Positions 16,304 through 24,182 of a stretch of DNA of 64,000 bases are shown here, piece after piece (position 1 is the stretch's first letter; each line of letters opens with the position of its first letter). The notes below the pieces were generated by a model. It saw only the letters and a program-made list of their open reading frames with translations, ran no database searches and was not told the origin of the DNA. The stretch covers positions 434,001 through 498,000 of the forward strand of contig CAWDME010000007.1 in NCBI GenBank assembly GCA_963803335.1, given 5' to 3'. This DNA is from DASSUW01 sp963803335 (GTDB lineage Bacteria; Actinomycetota; Thermoleophilia; Solirubrobacterales; Solirubrobacteraceae). A program made the translations under genes and the position numbers.

Positions 16304-17061
16304 CGGCGCGCGACGACGACGAGGCGGCTTTCCGTAGTGAACGGGTTGCCGTCGAAGTCGCCGTAGCAGCGCGCGTCCTCGAAGCCCGCCTGCCGAAGCA
16401 TCGCGAGCAGCTCGGTGGCGGTGTACACGCGCAGCGAGAACGTGCGCGAGTCGCGCTCCCCGGTCGTGTCGATCAGCGTCTGCGTCGTCTGCGCGATGCC
16501 CGGGCCGGGGTCGAACGTGCGCTGCTCGAGCAGCAGGCGGCCGCCGCCGACCAGGTGCCAGCTCGACTCGCGGAAGCCGCGCACGAGCGCGTCCCGGTGC
16601 ATGATCTCGACCACCAGCCGCCCGCCGGTGCGCAGCACGCGCCGGATCTCCCGCAGCGCCCGGGTGTCCTCCTCGTCGCCGTTGTAGCCGAGGCTGCTGA
16701 ACAGGTTGAGGGCGGCGTCGAAGCTCTCGTCGGCCAGCGGCAGCTCGCGGTAGTCGGCCTTGACGAGCTTGGGCCAGCGCTCGCCGCCGGTGCGCCGCCG
16801 CGCCTCCTCGATCAGCGCCTGCGACCGGTCGACGCCGGTCACGCGGTAGCCGGCGCGCGCCAGCGGTACCGCGTGGCGGCCGAAGCCGCACGGCACGTCG
16901 AGCAGGTCCCCACCCTCGGGGCATCCGGCCAGCCGCGCCGCGGCGAGCGCCTGCGCCTGGGTCTCCTCGGCACGAGCGTCGTCGGCGAACGCCCGCAGGT
17001 AGAAGTCGCTGAAGAGCGCATCCCACGCCGCGGTCGAGCTGAGCGCCACGCCGCAAACCAT
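16300..17061 (-). CDS. Class I SAM-dependent methyltransferase
   Basis: This 253-residue methyltransferase has motif I DLLDVPCGFGRHAVPLA (SAM-binding glycine loop), an acidic GVDRSQ at the end of beta-2, and ALNLFSSLGYN. The substrate is unknown. The ATG at 17061 lies exactly on the edge of palindrome copy 1: the A of the start codon is the first base of the repeat. Because the neighbouring 33-base unit is duplicated, a second ATG with the same MVC context exists at 17094. Which one is used cannot be told from sequence. Confidence 0.85.
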   Translation of the reverse strand: MVCGVALSSTAAWDALFSDFYLRAFADDARAEETQAQALAAARLAGCPEGGDLLDVPCGFGRHAVPLARAGYRVTGVDRSQALIEEARRRTGGERWPKLVKADYRELPLADESFDAALNLFSSLGYNGDEEDTRALREIRRVLRTGGRLVVEIMHRDALVRGFRESSWHLVGGGRLLLEQRTFDPGPGIAQTTQTLIDTTGERDSRTFSLRVYTATELLAMLRQAGFEDARCYGDFDGNPFTTESRLVVVARR

Positions 17062-17081
17062 AAGGGGGACAGTCCCCCTTA
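17061..17081. repeat. REP palindrome copy 1
   Basis: Perfect palindrome with arms TAAGGGGGAC and GTCCCCCTTA around a single A. One of five identical 21-base copies in the window. Copies 4 and 5 lie next to a RAYT transposase gene, so this is probably its REP. Confidence 0.85.
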
Positions 17082-17093
17082 CTTCGCAAACCA

Positions 17094-17114
17094 TAAGGGG
17101 GACAGTCCCCCTTA
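17094..17114. repeat. REP palindrome copy 2
   Basis: Identical to copy 1, 33 bases downstream, in the second unit of the tandem duplication. Confidence 0.85.
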
Positions 17115-17136
17115 CCCCCTTACTTCTGGCGCGCCG

Positions 17137-17157
17137 TAAGGGGGACAGTCCCCCTTA
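17137..17157. repeat. REP palindrome copy 3 (supplies a stop codon)
   Basis: Identical 21-base palindrome. Its outermost TAA, read on the minus strand, is the stop codon of the PaaI thioesterase gene (17155-17157), so the repeat joined the gene exactly at its end or created a new end. Confidence 0.85.
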
Positions 17158-17658
17158 CTTGCCGTTGGTGGTTGAGATCAGGCAGGTGGTGGTGCCGTGG
17201 GCGAGCAGCTTGCCGGTGTCCTCGGCGACGATGCGGCCGTCGGCGGTGGCGACCGTGCGGCCGCGGTGGATGATCGTGCCCGTGCTCAGCACGCGGCCGG
17301 TCTCGTGCGTGATCGCGCGCGCGAAGTTGACCTTCACCTCGAGCGTCGTGTAGGCGGTGCCGGCCGGGAGCGTGCTGTGGACGGCGCAGCCCATCGCGGA
17401 GTCGAGCAGCGTCGCCGCGAGCCCGCCGTGGACGACGCCGATCGGGTTGTAGTGGAACTCCTGGGGCGTGACCGCGAAGACCGCCCGGCCCTCCTCGACC
17501 TCGACGAGCTCGAAGCCGAGCAGAACGGCGATCGGCGGCGGCGGGATCGCGCCGGTCGCGATCGCGCGCATGTACTCGAGGCCGGAGAGGCCGCGGCCGC
17601 CCGCCGCGGCGGCGACGGGATCCTGCCACGTGATTGAGCGCTCGCGAGAAGGTTGCAT
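17155..17658 (-). CDS. PaaI-family hotdog thioesterase
   Basis: This 167-residue protein has the PaaI hotdog signature FHYNPIGVVHGGLAATLLDSAMGCAVHS, where the Asn, the HGG turn and the Asp form the active site, followed by EVKVNFARAI and a C-terminal strand. It should hydrolyse acyl-CoA thioesters; the acyl group is unknown. The stop codon is the first three bases of palindrome copy 3, so the last residues may differ from the ancestral protein. The start faces RNase HI with 36 bases between. Confidence 0.88.
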   Translation of the reverse strand: MQPSRERSITWQDPVAAAAGGRGLSGLEYMRAIATGAIPPPPIAVLLGFELVEVEEGRAVFAVTPQEFHYNPIGVVHGGLAATLLDSAMGCAVHSTLPAGTAYTTLEVKVNFARAITHETGRVLSTGTIIHRGRTVATADGRIVAEDTGKLLAHGTTTCLISTTNGK

Positions 17659-17694
17659 ATCGAAACCAACGTATCAGGCTGGAAGACTTCGGCG

Positions 17695-18159
17695 ATGGCC
17701 CGGAAGCCGCGACGCAAGGGCGGCTCGCTCAAGGACGGCGAGCGCCGCCAGATCGCCTATGCGGCGCGGCGCGCCGCGGCGCCGCCGCCGGAGCCGCCCG
17801 CGCCCACCGGCACCGCCATCGTCCTGTGCGACGGCGGCTCGCGCGGCAACCCCGGGCCGGCCGCGATCGCCGCCGTCCTCTTCGGGCCCGACGGCGCCGA
17901 GCTGGAGCGGCGCGTCGAGCGCATCGGCCGCGCCACCGCCGCCGAGGCCGAGCACCGCGCGATCGCGCTCGGCCTCGAGCTCGCCGCCGCCCACCACGCC
18001 GACCCGATCGAACTCCGCAGCGACTCGCAACTCGCGATCGCGGCGCTCGAGAACGACCCGCCGGACGGCCGCTTCAACGAGATTCGCTGGCGCTGGCATC
18101 CGCGCGCCGAGAACGAGATCGCCGACGCGCTCGTGCGCACCGAGCTGTGGGGCTCTTAG
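17695..18159 (+). CDS. Ribonuclease HI-like protein
   Basis: RNase H fold protein of 154 residues that should cleave RNA in RNA-DNA hybrids. The four acidic positions are visible: Asp in LCDGGSRGNPGPA (about 45), Glu in AEAEHRAIALGLELA, Asp in LRSDSQLAI and Asp in NEIADALVR. A basic N-terminal tail of about 30 residues (ARKPRRKGGSLKDGERRQ) precedes the domain and could aid nucleic-acid binding. It is of the short, RnhA-like plant/archaeal type. ATG 17695 was chosen because earlier starts would overlap the divergent thioesterase gene. Confidence 0.85.
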   Translation: MARKPRRKGGSLKDGERRQIAYAARRAAAPPPEPPAPTGTAIVLCDGGSRGNPGPAAIAAVLFGPDGAELERRVERIGRATAAEAEHRAIALGLELAAAHHADPIELRSDSQLAIAALENDPPDGRFNEIRWRWHPRAENEIADALVRTELWGS

Positions 18160-18164
18160 CTTCT

Positions 18165-18192
18165 CTTCAGAACCCCACTTCATTCTCTGAAG
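18165..18192. terminator. Small hairpin after RNase HI
   Basis: CTTCAGA (18165-18171) pairs perfectly with TCTGAAG (18186-18192) just after the RNase HI stop. There is no T-run, so a terminator role is only likely. Confidence 0.35.
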
Positions 18193-18200
18193 CACTCCCC

Positions 18201-18344
18201 ATGCCCCGGATCACCCTCATCCCCACCCGCACCGCCGACGGCCGCCACATCATCTTCAAGGCTCGCGTCGAGACGCATCGCGAGGCGTTGGTCGCCGCGG
18301 TGAGGCGGCTGCTCGGCCGCCGGATCGCCCCTCAGGCGAGCTGA
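18201..18344 (+). CDS. Possible small basic protein of 47 residues
   Basis: An ATG opens a 47-codon frame (MPRITLIPTRTADGRHIIFK...) with a mixed basic/hydrophobic composition and a plausible amphipathic C-terminus. It lies 41 bases after RNase HI and its stop overlaps the convergent glycosyltransferase end by 13 bases. No family is recognised and there is no clear ribosome-binding site. It may be spurious. Confidence 0.3.
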   Translation: MPRITLIPTRTADGRHIIFKARVETHREALVAAVRRLLGRRIAPQAS

Positions 18345-19813
18345 CGAGCCGGGCACCCGTGCCGCCCGAGCGCGACGCCGCGCGCCGCGGCGCGGCCGGC
18401 GACGTCCGGGCGTAGGAACACCCGCCAGCAGCCCACGTACGCGGCCACATAATCGGAATGCAGCCGAGCGGCGACGCGCTGCTCCGTCGGGCCGCGCCAG
18501 GCATGCAGCACGATCACGGCCGGGTGGGAAGCGCGGATCTGCCGGATCCAGCCGGTGAGCCCGTCGGGGATGCCTCGGAGCTGCCACCGGTCGACGCCCG
18601 AGGCGAGCAGGATGTAGCGGCTGGCGTTGCTGCGGTCCGTGAGCACCAGCGGCGTGGGGTCGCCGAGGGCGTAGACGGTGTCACCGGGGTCGAGCAGCCG
18701 CTGGATGCCGGACACCTCGGTCCGCTGCGCCGCCAGCGTCGTGCCGAGCGCATGGTCGCCCGAGAACTGCGCCCAGGCGACCACGACGACGAGTGCCGTC
18801 GCCAGCATCGCCACCGGTCGCAGTACCTGCGGCTTGAGCCGCACGACGGCGGCGACCGCGCCGGCGAGCCCGAGCGCCGCATACGGGAGCGCCGGATAGA
18901 CGTCGGGATAGCCCTGGAAGTCCAGCACCGAGAAGCCGGCGATCAGTGCCAGCGTCGGAAGGACCACGCGCGCGAGTGGGTCGGCGAACCGGCGTCGCCA
19001 CAGCGCAACGGCGCCCAGCACGAGCAGCAGCGCGAGGCCGGTCCAGAATTGGACGACCGCGCCCTGGTAGTGGTCGTGCACGACGGCGGCGATGTGCCCG
19101 AGCCGCTGGCCGACGGTCGCGGGCGTCCGGTGCAGGCCCTCGACCGGGAACACGAACGCGGCTTGGACGAAGGCGCCGAGCGCACCGGTCGCCCAAAAGT
19201 AGACGGCGGTCGCGACGAGCGGCACCGCCGCGCCCGCCACGACGAGCCGCCGCCGCGCCGCGACGGCCAGCGCAACCGCCAGGTAGATCAGCAGCGGTTG
19301 CCAGACGAGAAAGGCGAGCGCACCGCACAGGCCGGCCCAGAACCACCGGCGGCGGGCGATCAGCCACATCGACAGCACCGCGAGCAGGATCCCGGGCGTC
19401 TTGGCGTCCGGCCCGCCAAGGGCGTCGATGGCGAAGCCACGGAACGCCGCGAACGTCACGGCGGCGACGAGCGCGGCCACGACCGACCCCCAGAGCTCGA
19501 GCGCGAGCAGGTACACGGCAACGACGGTCAGGCACGCACACACGAAGAACATCGCGCGGATCGCGTCGAGGTCCGCGACGCCGACGACGTTGCCGATCCC
19601 GACCGCCAGTGCCGCCAGGTACGCCGCGCCCGGCGTCTTCTGGTCGAAGATGCTGACGTAGAACGGCATGCCGTCCTCCACCTGCTGGCCGCCGTAGGCG
19701 TACACCGCCTCGTCCCGCGCCAGCGCTCCATGGATGCCGTAGCGGCTGAACAGGGCGGCTGCGATGAGCAGCGAGGCGAACGCTCCAGCCGCCACGAGGC
19801 GGCGATGACTCAC
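18332..19813 (-). CDS. Polytopic GT39/ArnT-like glycosyltransferase
   Basis: About 493 residues with around ten transmembrane helices and a soluble C-terminal domain of about 110 residues. The first periplasmic loop has ALARDEAVYAYGGQQVEDGMPFY, the acidic DE motif and spacing of the PMT/ArnT (GT-C) superfamily, where the Asp is catalytic. It should move a sugar from a polyprenyl-phosphate carrier onto a cell-surface acceptor. The start is uncertain: GTG 19813 fits 11 bases after the response-regulator stop, while a start 54 bases earlier would overlap that gene. It is probably the last gene of the kinase operon. Confidence 0.8.
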   Translation of the reverse strand: MSHRRLVAAGAFASLLIAAALFSRYGIHGALARDEAVYAYGGQQVEDGMPFYVSIFDQKTPGAAYLAALAVGIGNVVGVADLDAIRAMFFVCACLTVVAVYLLALELWGSVVAALVAAVTFAAFRGFAIDALGGPDAKTPGILLAVLSMWLIARRRWFWAGLCGALAFLVWQPLLIYLAVALAVAARRRLVVAGAAVPLVATAVYFWATGALGAFVQAAFVFPVEGLHRTPATVGQRLGHIAAVVHDHYQGAVVQFWTGLALLLVLGAVALWRRRFADPLARVVLPTLALIAGFSVLDFQGYPDVYPALPYAALGLAGAVAAVVRLKPQVLRPVAMLATALVVVVAWAQFSGDHALGTTLAAQRTEVSGIQRLLDPGDTVYALGDPTPLVLTDRSNASRYILLASGVDRWQLRGIPDGLTGWIRQIRASHPAVIVLHAWRGPTEQRVAARLHSDYVAAYVGCWRVFLRPDVAGRAAARGVALGRHGCPARQLA

Positions 19814-19823
19814 ACTGATGAGG

Positions 19824-20489
19824 CTAAGACGTCCCGCCGGGCACCGCGACGCCCGACTCATAGGCAAGCACGACCGCCTGCACGCGGTCGCGCAGGCCGA
19901 GCTTCATCAGCAGCCGCGCGACGTGCGTCTTGACCGTCGTCTCGCTCACGATCAGCTCGGCGGCGATCTCGGCGTTCGACAGCCCGCGGGCGACGAGCTT
20001 GAACACCTCGACCTCGCGCGCCGTCAGCTCGTCGAACCCGCGCGGTGGGCCCGCCGCCGGGGCGGCGCGCGCGAACTCGTGGATCAGCCGCCGCGTGATC
20101 GACGGGGCGAGCAGGGCGTCGCCGCGCGCGACGACCCGGATGCCCGCCGCCAGCTCCTCCGGCGGCACGTCCTTCAGCAGGAAGCCGCTGGCGCCGGCGC
20201 GCAGCGCCTCGTAGACGTACTCGTTGAGGTCGAACGTGGTGAGCATGAGCACGCGCGGCGGCGTGTCGCCGCCCGCGGCCACGACCTGGCGGGTCGCCTC
20301 GATCCCGTCGAGCTCGGGCATGCGGATGTCCATCAGGACGACGTCGGGCTGCAGGCGCCGGGCCTGCTCGACGGCGGCGGTGCCGTCGGACGCCTCGCCG
20401 ATCACGTCGATGTCCTCCTCGGCATCGAGGATCATGCGGAAGCCGGCGCGCACCAGCGCCTGGTCGTCGGCGATCAGCACGCGGATCAC
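19824..20489 (-). CDS. NarL/DesR-type response regulator
   Basis: This 221-residue regulator has a receiver domain with D8/D9, phosphoacceptor D54 (VVLMDIRMP), Thr (LTTF) and Lys (LLKD), and a LuxR-type HTH (LTAREVEVFKLVARGLSNAEIAAEL, then VSETTVKTHVARLLMKLGLRDR). It follows two kinase genes with a 4-base overlap and should accept phosphate from at least one of them. Such DesR/LiaR-like regulators usually control membrane or envelope genes; the glycosyltransferase just downstream is a natural but unproven target. Confidence 0.93.
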   Translation of the reverse strand: MIRVLIADDQALVRAGFRMILDAEEDIDVIGEASDGTAAVEQARRLQPDVVLMDIRMPELDGIEATRQVVAAGGDTPPRVLMLTTFDLNEYVYEALRAGASGFLLKDVPPEELAAGIRVVARGDALLAPSITRRLIHEFARAAPAAGPPRGFDELTAREVEVFKLVARGLSNAEIAAELIVSETTVKTHVARLLMKLGLRDRVQAVVLAYESGVAVPGGTS

Positions 20490-21637
20490 AGCGGCATCCT
20501 CGCAACAACCTCAAACCCGCCGCCGGCCACCGGGCCGGCGCGCAGCGATCCGCCGTAGAGCCGCATCCGCTCCTCCATGCCGATCAGCCCGTGTCCGGAC
20601 CCGTTGCTGCCGTTCATCGCGCTGCCACCAATGTCGACGATCTCCAGCACCAGGCTGGCAGCCTCCCAGCGCACGGTGACGGACGTCGGCGCCGCCCCGG
20701 CGTGCTTGATCGCGTTGGTGAGCGCCTCCTGCACGACGCGGTAGGCGGCGAGGTCCTTGCCCGGCGGCAGCGGCTGCGGCTCGCCCTCCACGACCAGCGT
20801 CACCGCTAGGCCGGCGGCGCGCGAGCGGGCGACCAGGCCGTCGAGCTCGCGCAGCGTCGGCTGCGGCGCGCGGCCGGCCTCCTCCTCGCCGTGGTGGAGC
20901 ACGCCGAGCAGCCGGCGCATCTCGGTCAGCGCGGCGCGCCCGACGTCCTCGATGTGCGCGGCGGCCTCGACGGCGCGGCGCGGGTCGTGCTCGAGGATCC
21001 GGCGCGCGCCGCCCGCCTGCACGACCATCACCGACACCGAGTGCGCGACGACGTCGTGCATCTCGCGCGCGATCCGGCGCCGCTCCTCGGCGGCGGCCTG
21101 GGCGGCGTCGCGCTCGTGCGCCTCCTGGGCCTGCACCGCCGCCTCGTGCAGCTCCTCGGTGAGGCGCGAGCGGGTCCGCAGGCCGCGGCCCGCGAGCCAG
21201 GCGATCAGGGCGAACGCCGTCGGGAAGATGTAGTCGGTGAAGACCTGGTTGTCGAAGCTCAGGATCACCCCGAGCATCCCCGCGAGGATCACGACCGGAG
21301 CCGCGATGGCGTCGCGGCCCTCCGTGTAGGCGCCCATCGCGTAGCACATGGTCAGCACGGCGATGAGCGGGAACTGCAGGTCGTGCAGTTGCCCGATGAG
21401 CGTGTTGGCGAAGATCCAGGTCGCGAACATCACGGCGCCGGCAACGACCGGCCGGATGCGGCGCCACGCGACCACGCCGTAGCCGACGCAGAGAACGAGC
21501 AGCTGCGGCACGACGGAGCCGGGGCCCTCCCACTGGAGGGTCGCCTCGGTTCCGCCGATCACGATGAACGCGACGGCGATCCAGCGATCGACGATGCGGT
21601 GATCGGCCCGCTGCAGGCGGCGCCACCAGCGCCTCAT
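20486..21637 (-). CDS. DesK-like membrane sensor kinase, catalytically complete
   Basis: This 383-residue protein has about five N-terminal transmembrane helices, a coiled linker and a HisKA_3 helix (RRIAREMHDVVAHSVSVMVVQAGGARR). The HATPase domain keeps the N-box Asn (YRVVQEALTNAIKHAG) and the G2 region SGHGLIGMEERM. It is homologous to the kinase encoded just upstream and overlaps it by 4 bases, as it does the regulator downstream. It is probably the active kinase of the pair. The G1 box is slightly altered (VDIGG where DDG is usual). Confidence 0.9.
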   Translation of the reverse strand: MRRWWRRLQRADHRIVDRWIAVAFIVIGGTEATLQWEGPGSVVPQLLVLCVGYGVVAWRRIRPVVAGAVMFATWIFANTLIGQLHDLQFPLIAVLTMCYAMGAYTEGRDAIAAPVVILAGMLGVILSFDNQVFTDYIFPTAFALIAWLAGRGLRTRSRLTEELHEAAVQAQEAHERDAAQAAAEERRRIAREMHDVVAHSVSVMVVQAGGARRILEHDPRRAVEAAAHIEDVGRAALTEMRRLLGVLHHGEEEAGRAPQPTLRELDGLVARSRAAGLAVTLVVEGEPQPLPPGKDLAAYRVVQEALTNAIKHAGAAPTSVTVRWEAASLVLEIVDIGGSAMNGSNGSGHGLIGMEERMRLYGGSLRAGPVAGGGFEVVARMPL

Positions 21638-22779
21638 GCCGTCCCTCCGAGCGGGAGTCGCGCGCGCACCACGTGGCCGCCGTCGCGGCGGGCGCCCGCG
21701 CGCAGCTGGCCGCCGGCGAGCGTCACCCGCTCGCGGATCCCGAGCAACGCTCGCGCAGCAGCGCCGCCGTCGTCGGCCACCTCGAGCTCGATGTGGGCGT
21801 CGTCGTAGCGCAGGCGCACGCGCGCGTGGCCGGCATGGCCCTCCTCGAGCGCGCTGCCGAGCGCTTCCTGCAGCACCCGGTACGCGGTGAGGTCGAGCCC
21901 GATCGGCAGGTCGCGCTGCTCGCCCTCGACCGCCAGCTCCACGGGCAACCCCGCGGCCTCGCTCCGCCGCAGCAGCGAGCTGACGTGGCGCAGCGACGGC
22001 TGCGGGGCGAGCGCCAGATCCTCGTCGTCGCGGCGCAGCACGCCGAGCAGACCGCGGATCTCGGTCAGCGCCTCGCGCCCGCTGGTCTCGACCGCCAGGA
22101 ACGCGTCGGCCGCGCGCGCCGGGTCGCGCTCGGCGAGCCGGCGCGCGCCTGACGCCTGCACGACCATCGCGCTCAGCGCGTGGGCGACGACATCGTGCAG
22201 CTCGCCCGCGATCCGCGTGCGCTCCTCGCCGGCGGCCGCCGCGGCGCGCTGCGCCCGCTCGCGCTGCAGCTGCCGCGCCTTCTCGTGCAGCGTGCGGTTG
22301 AGCGCGGCGCGGTTGCGGATCACGCGCCCGAGCAGCGCCGGGCCGAAGACCACGGCGCCGACGGTGAAGAGATAGCTGCTCGGCGCGTCGTTGTAGTCGT
22401 CGGTGGCCTGTGCGATGACCGAGCAGACGACCGCGAACGCGATCACGGGGTACAGCGTCCGGCCCTCGATGTTCCGGCCCATCGAGTAGAGCAGGAACAG
22501 CAGCACGAAGAACGGACTCACCATGTGGTCGCCGTACAGGTGGCCGAGCAGGTTGAAGCCGATCAGCAGCGGCATCGCGATCAGCGCGGACGCGACCGGC
22601 CAGCGGCGACGGATCGCGACGGCCGCCGCCAGCGCGACGATCAGCGCCACCGCCCAGCCGTTGTACGGGGCGCCGTCGGGCACGAGCAGCCAGAGCTCGC
22701 CGACCGCCTCGACGAGGAACACGAAGGCCAGCAGCAGATCCGCCCGGAACGGGTCGATTGCGCGCATCCGAGCGAGCAT
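21634..22779 (-). CDS. DesK-like membrane sensor kinase with degraded ATP site
   Basis: This 381-residue protein has about five transmembrane helices and a HisKA_3 helix with intact His (AGELHDVVAHALSAMVVQASGARR). In the HATPase domain the N-box reads QEALGSALEEG where the paralogue next door has QEALTNAIKHA, so the metal-binding Asn is lost, and the glycine-rich GHGLIGM is replaced by RALLGI. It may therefore not bind ATP and could act as a sensor subunit phosphorylated by, or dimerising with, the downstream kinase. ATG 22779 was chosen where homology begins. First gene of the operon. Confidence 0.87.
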   Translation of the reverse strand: MLARMRAIDPFRADLLLAFVFLVEAVGELWLLVPDGAPYNGWAVALIVALAAAVAIRRRWPVASALIAMPLLIGFNLLGHLYGDHMVSPFFVLLFLLYSMGRNIEGRTLYPVIAFAVVCSVIAQATDDYNDAPSSYLFTVGAVVFGPALLGRVIRNRAALNRTLHEKARQLQRERAQRAAAAAGEERTRIAGELHDVVAHALSAMVVQASGARRLAERDPARAADAFLAVETSGREALTEIRGLLGVLRRDDEDLALAPQPSLRHVSSLLRRSEAAGLPVELAVEGEQRDLPIGLDLTAYRVLQEALGSALEEGHAGHARVRLRYDDAHIELEVADDGGAAARALLGIRERVTLAGGQLRAGARRDGGHVVRARLPLGGTA

Positions 22780-22841
22780 CAGGGAGACAACGTTAAACGC
22801 GCGCGGACCCACCTTCGTCGTCCTCGCTGACGATTGCCTCG

Positions 22842-22857
22842 TCATCCTCGAGGATGA
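22842..22857. promoter_or_regulatory. 16-base perfect palindrome in divergent intergenic region
   Basis: TCATCCTCGAGGATGA is perfectly self-complementary and sits midway between the start of the two-kinase operon (minus) and the SRPBCC gene (plus), with further partial symmetry outside. It is a candidate operator for either gene. No factor can be named. Confidence 0.4.
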
Positions 22858-22937
22858 GGCGAGATCCTCCGCGCGGCTCGGCAAGATCGTCTCGGCGGCC
22901 GACGACGTGCGACGCCGCACAAGGGACAGTCCTCGGC

Positions 22938-23372
22938 ATGAGGACATGGACCGCCACGACGACCACCGCCGCACGTCCGGAAGACGTGCTCGCCGTGCTC
23001 ACCGACCCCGACGCCGCCGCCGAGTGGGCCCCCGTGCCCTTCGACGTCGACGAGCTCGAGGGCCGGCGGCTCGCCGCCGGCAGCCGTGCCCGCGTCAGCG
23101 GCAAGCTCGCCGGTCGTCGTGTCGGGTTCGACCTCGCAGTCCACGAGGCCTCGGACCGCGGGCTCTCGCTCGCGGCCGACGGCCCCGTCGGCTTCGACGT
23201 CGCGTACGAGCTGGCGCCCGTCGCGGGCGGCAGCGAGGTGCGCGCATCCGTGTCCGTACGCCCGTCCGGCGGCATCGTCGGGCGTCTCCTCGCTGAGGCG
23301 ACGAGCGCCCTGCTGTCCGCTGGAGCCCTGGAGGCCGCGGTGTCCCGGATCGGGCGCGCGGCGGCAATCTAA
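22938..23372 (+). CDS. SRPBCC (START-like) family protein
   Basis: A 144-residue helix-grip protein: TATTTTAARPEDVLAVLTDPDAAAEWAPVPFDVDEL is the usual N-terminal strand/helix and W-containing turn, followed by beta strands and a long C-terminal helix. Family members bind hydrophobic ligands or act as cyclases; this type is often called polyketide cyclase/dehydrase without evidence. Function unknown. It precedes the ABC exporter by 63 bases, with a hairpin in between. Confidence 0.75.
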   Translation: MRTWTATTTTAARPEDVLAVLTDPDAAAEWAPVPFDVDELEGRRLAAGSRARVSGKLAGRRVGFDLAVHEASDRGLSLAADGPVGFDVAYELAPVAGGSEVRASVSVRPSGGIVGRLLAEATSALLSAGALEAAVSRIGRAAAI

Positions 23373-23383
23373 CGTCGTCCGAA

Positions 23384-23408
23384 GGTCGCCGCGTGGTGTG
23401 CGGCGACC
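23384..23408 (+). terminator. 9-bp hairpin before the ABC exporter
   Basis: GGTCGCCGC (23384-23392) pairs perfectly with GCGGCGACC (23400-23408) around a 7-base loop. It follows the SRPBCC stop and precedes the AAAAGGAG ribosome-binding site of the ABC gene. It may end transcription of the first or be part of the leader of the second. Confidence 0.4.
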
Positions 23409-23435
23409 GTAGGGCGAAAAGGAGTTCTCTCTCCC

Positions 23436-24178
<743 letters not shown>

Positions 24179-24182
<4 letters not shown>

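Larger units (their letters stand above)
17052..17117. repeat. Tandem duplication of a 33-base unit carrying the REP palindrome
   Basis: Two direct copies begin at 17052 and 17085 (both start CGCAAACCATAAGGGGG) with a period of 33 bases. Each carries one complete palindrome and the start-codon context of the methyltransferase. A stray half palindrome (CCCCCTTA, 17115-17122) follows. This looks like local duplication or repeated insertion at one site. Confidence 0.85.

Noticed and set aside
17052..17157. Possible small CRISPR array
   Set aside because: The repeats are perfect 21-base palindromes with 12- and 22-base spacings of unlike kind, two units are straight duplications, and no cas gene is present. 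REP elements explain them better.
22923..22935. Decayed REP copy before the SRPBCC gene
   Set aside because: AAGGGACAGTCC shares the core GGGACAGTCC with the REP, but the arms are too short to separate from chance.
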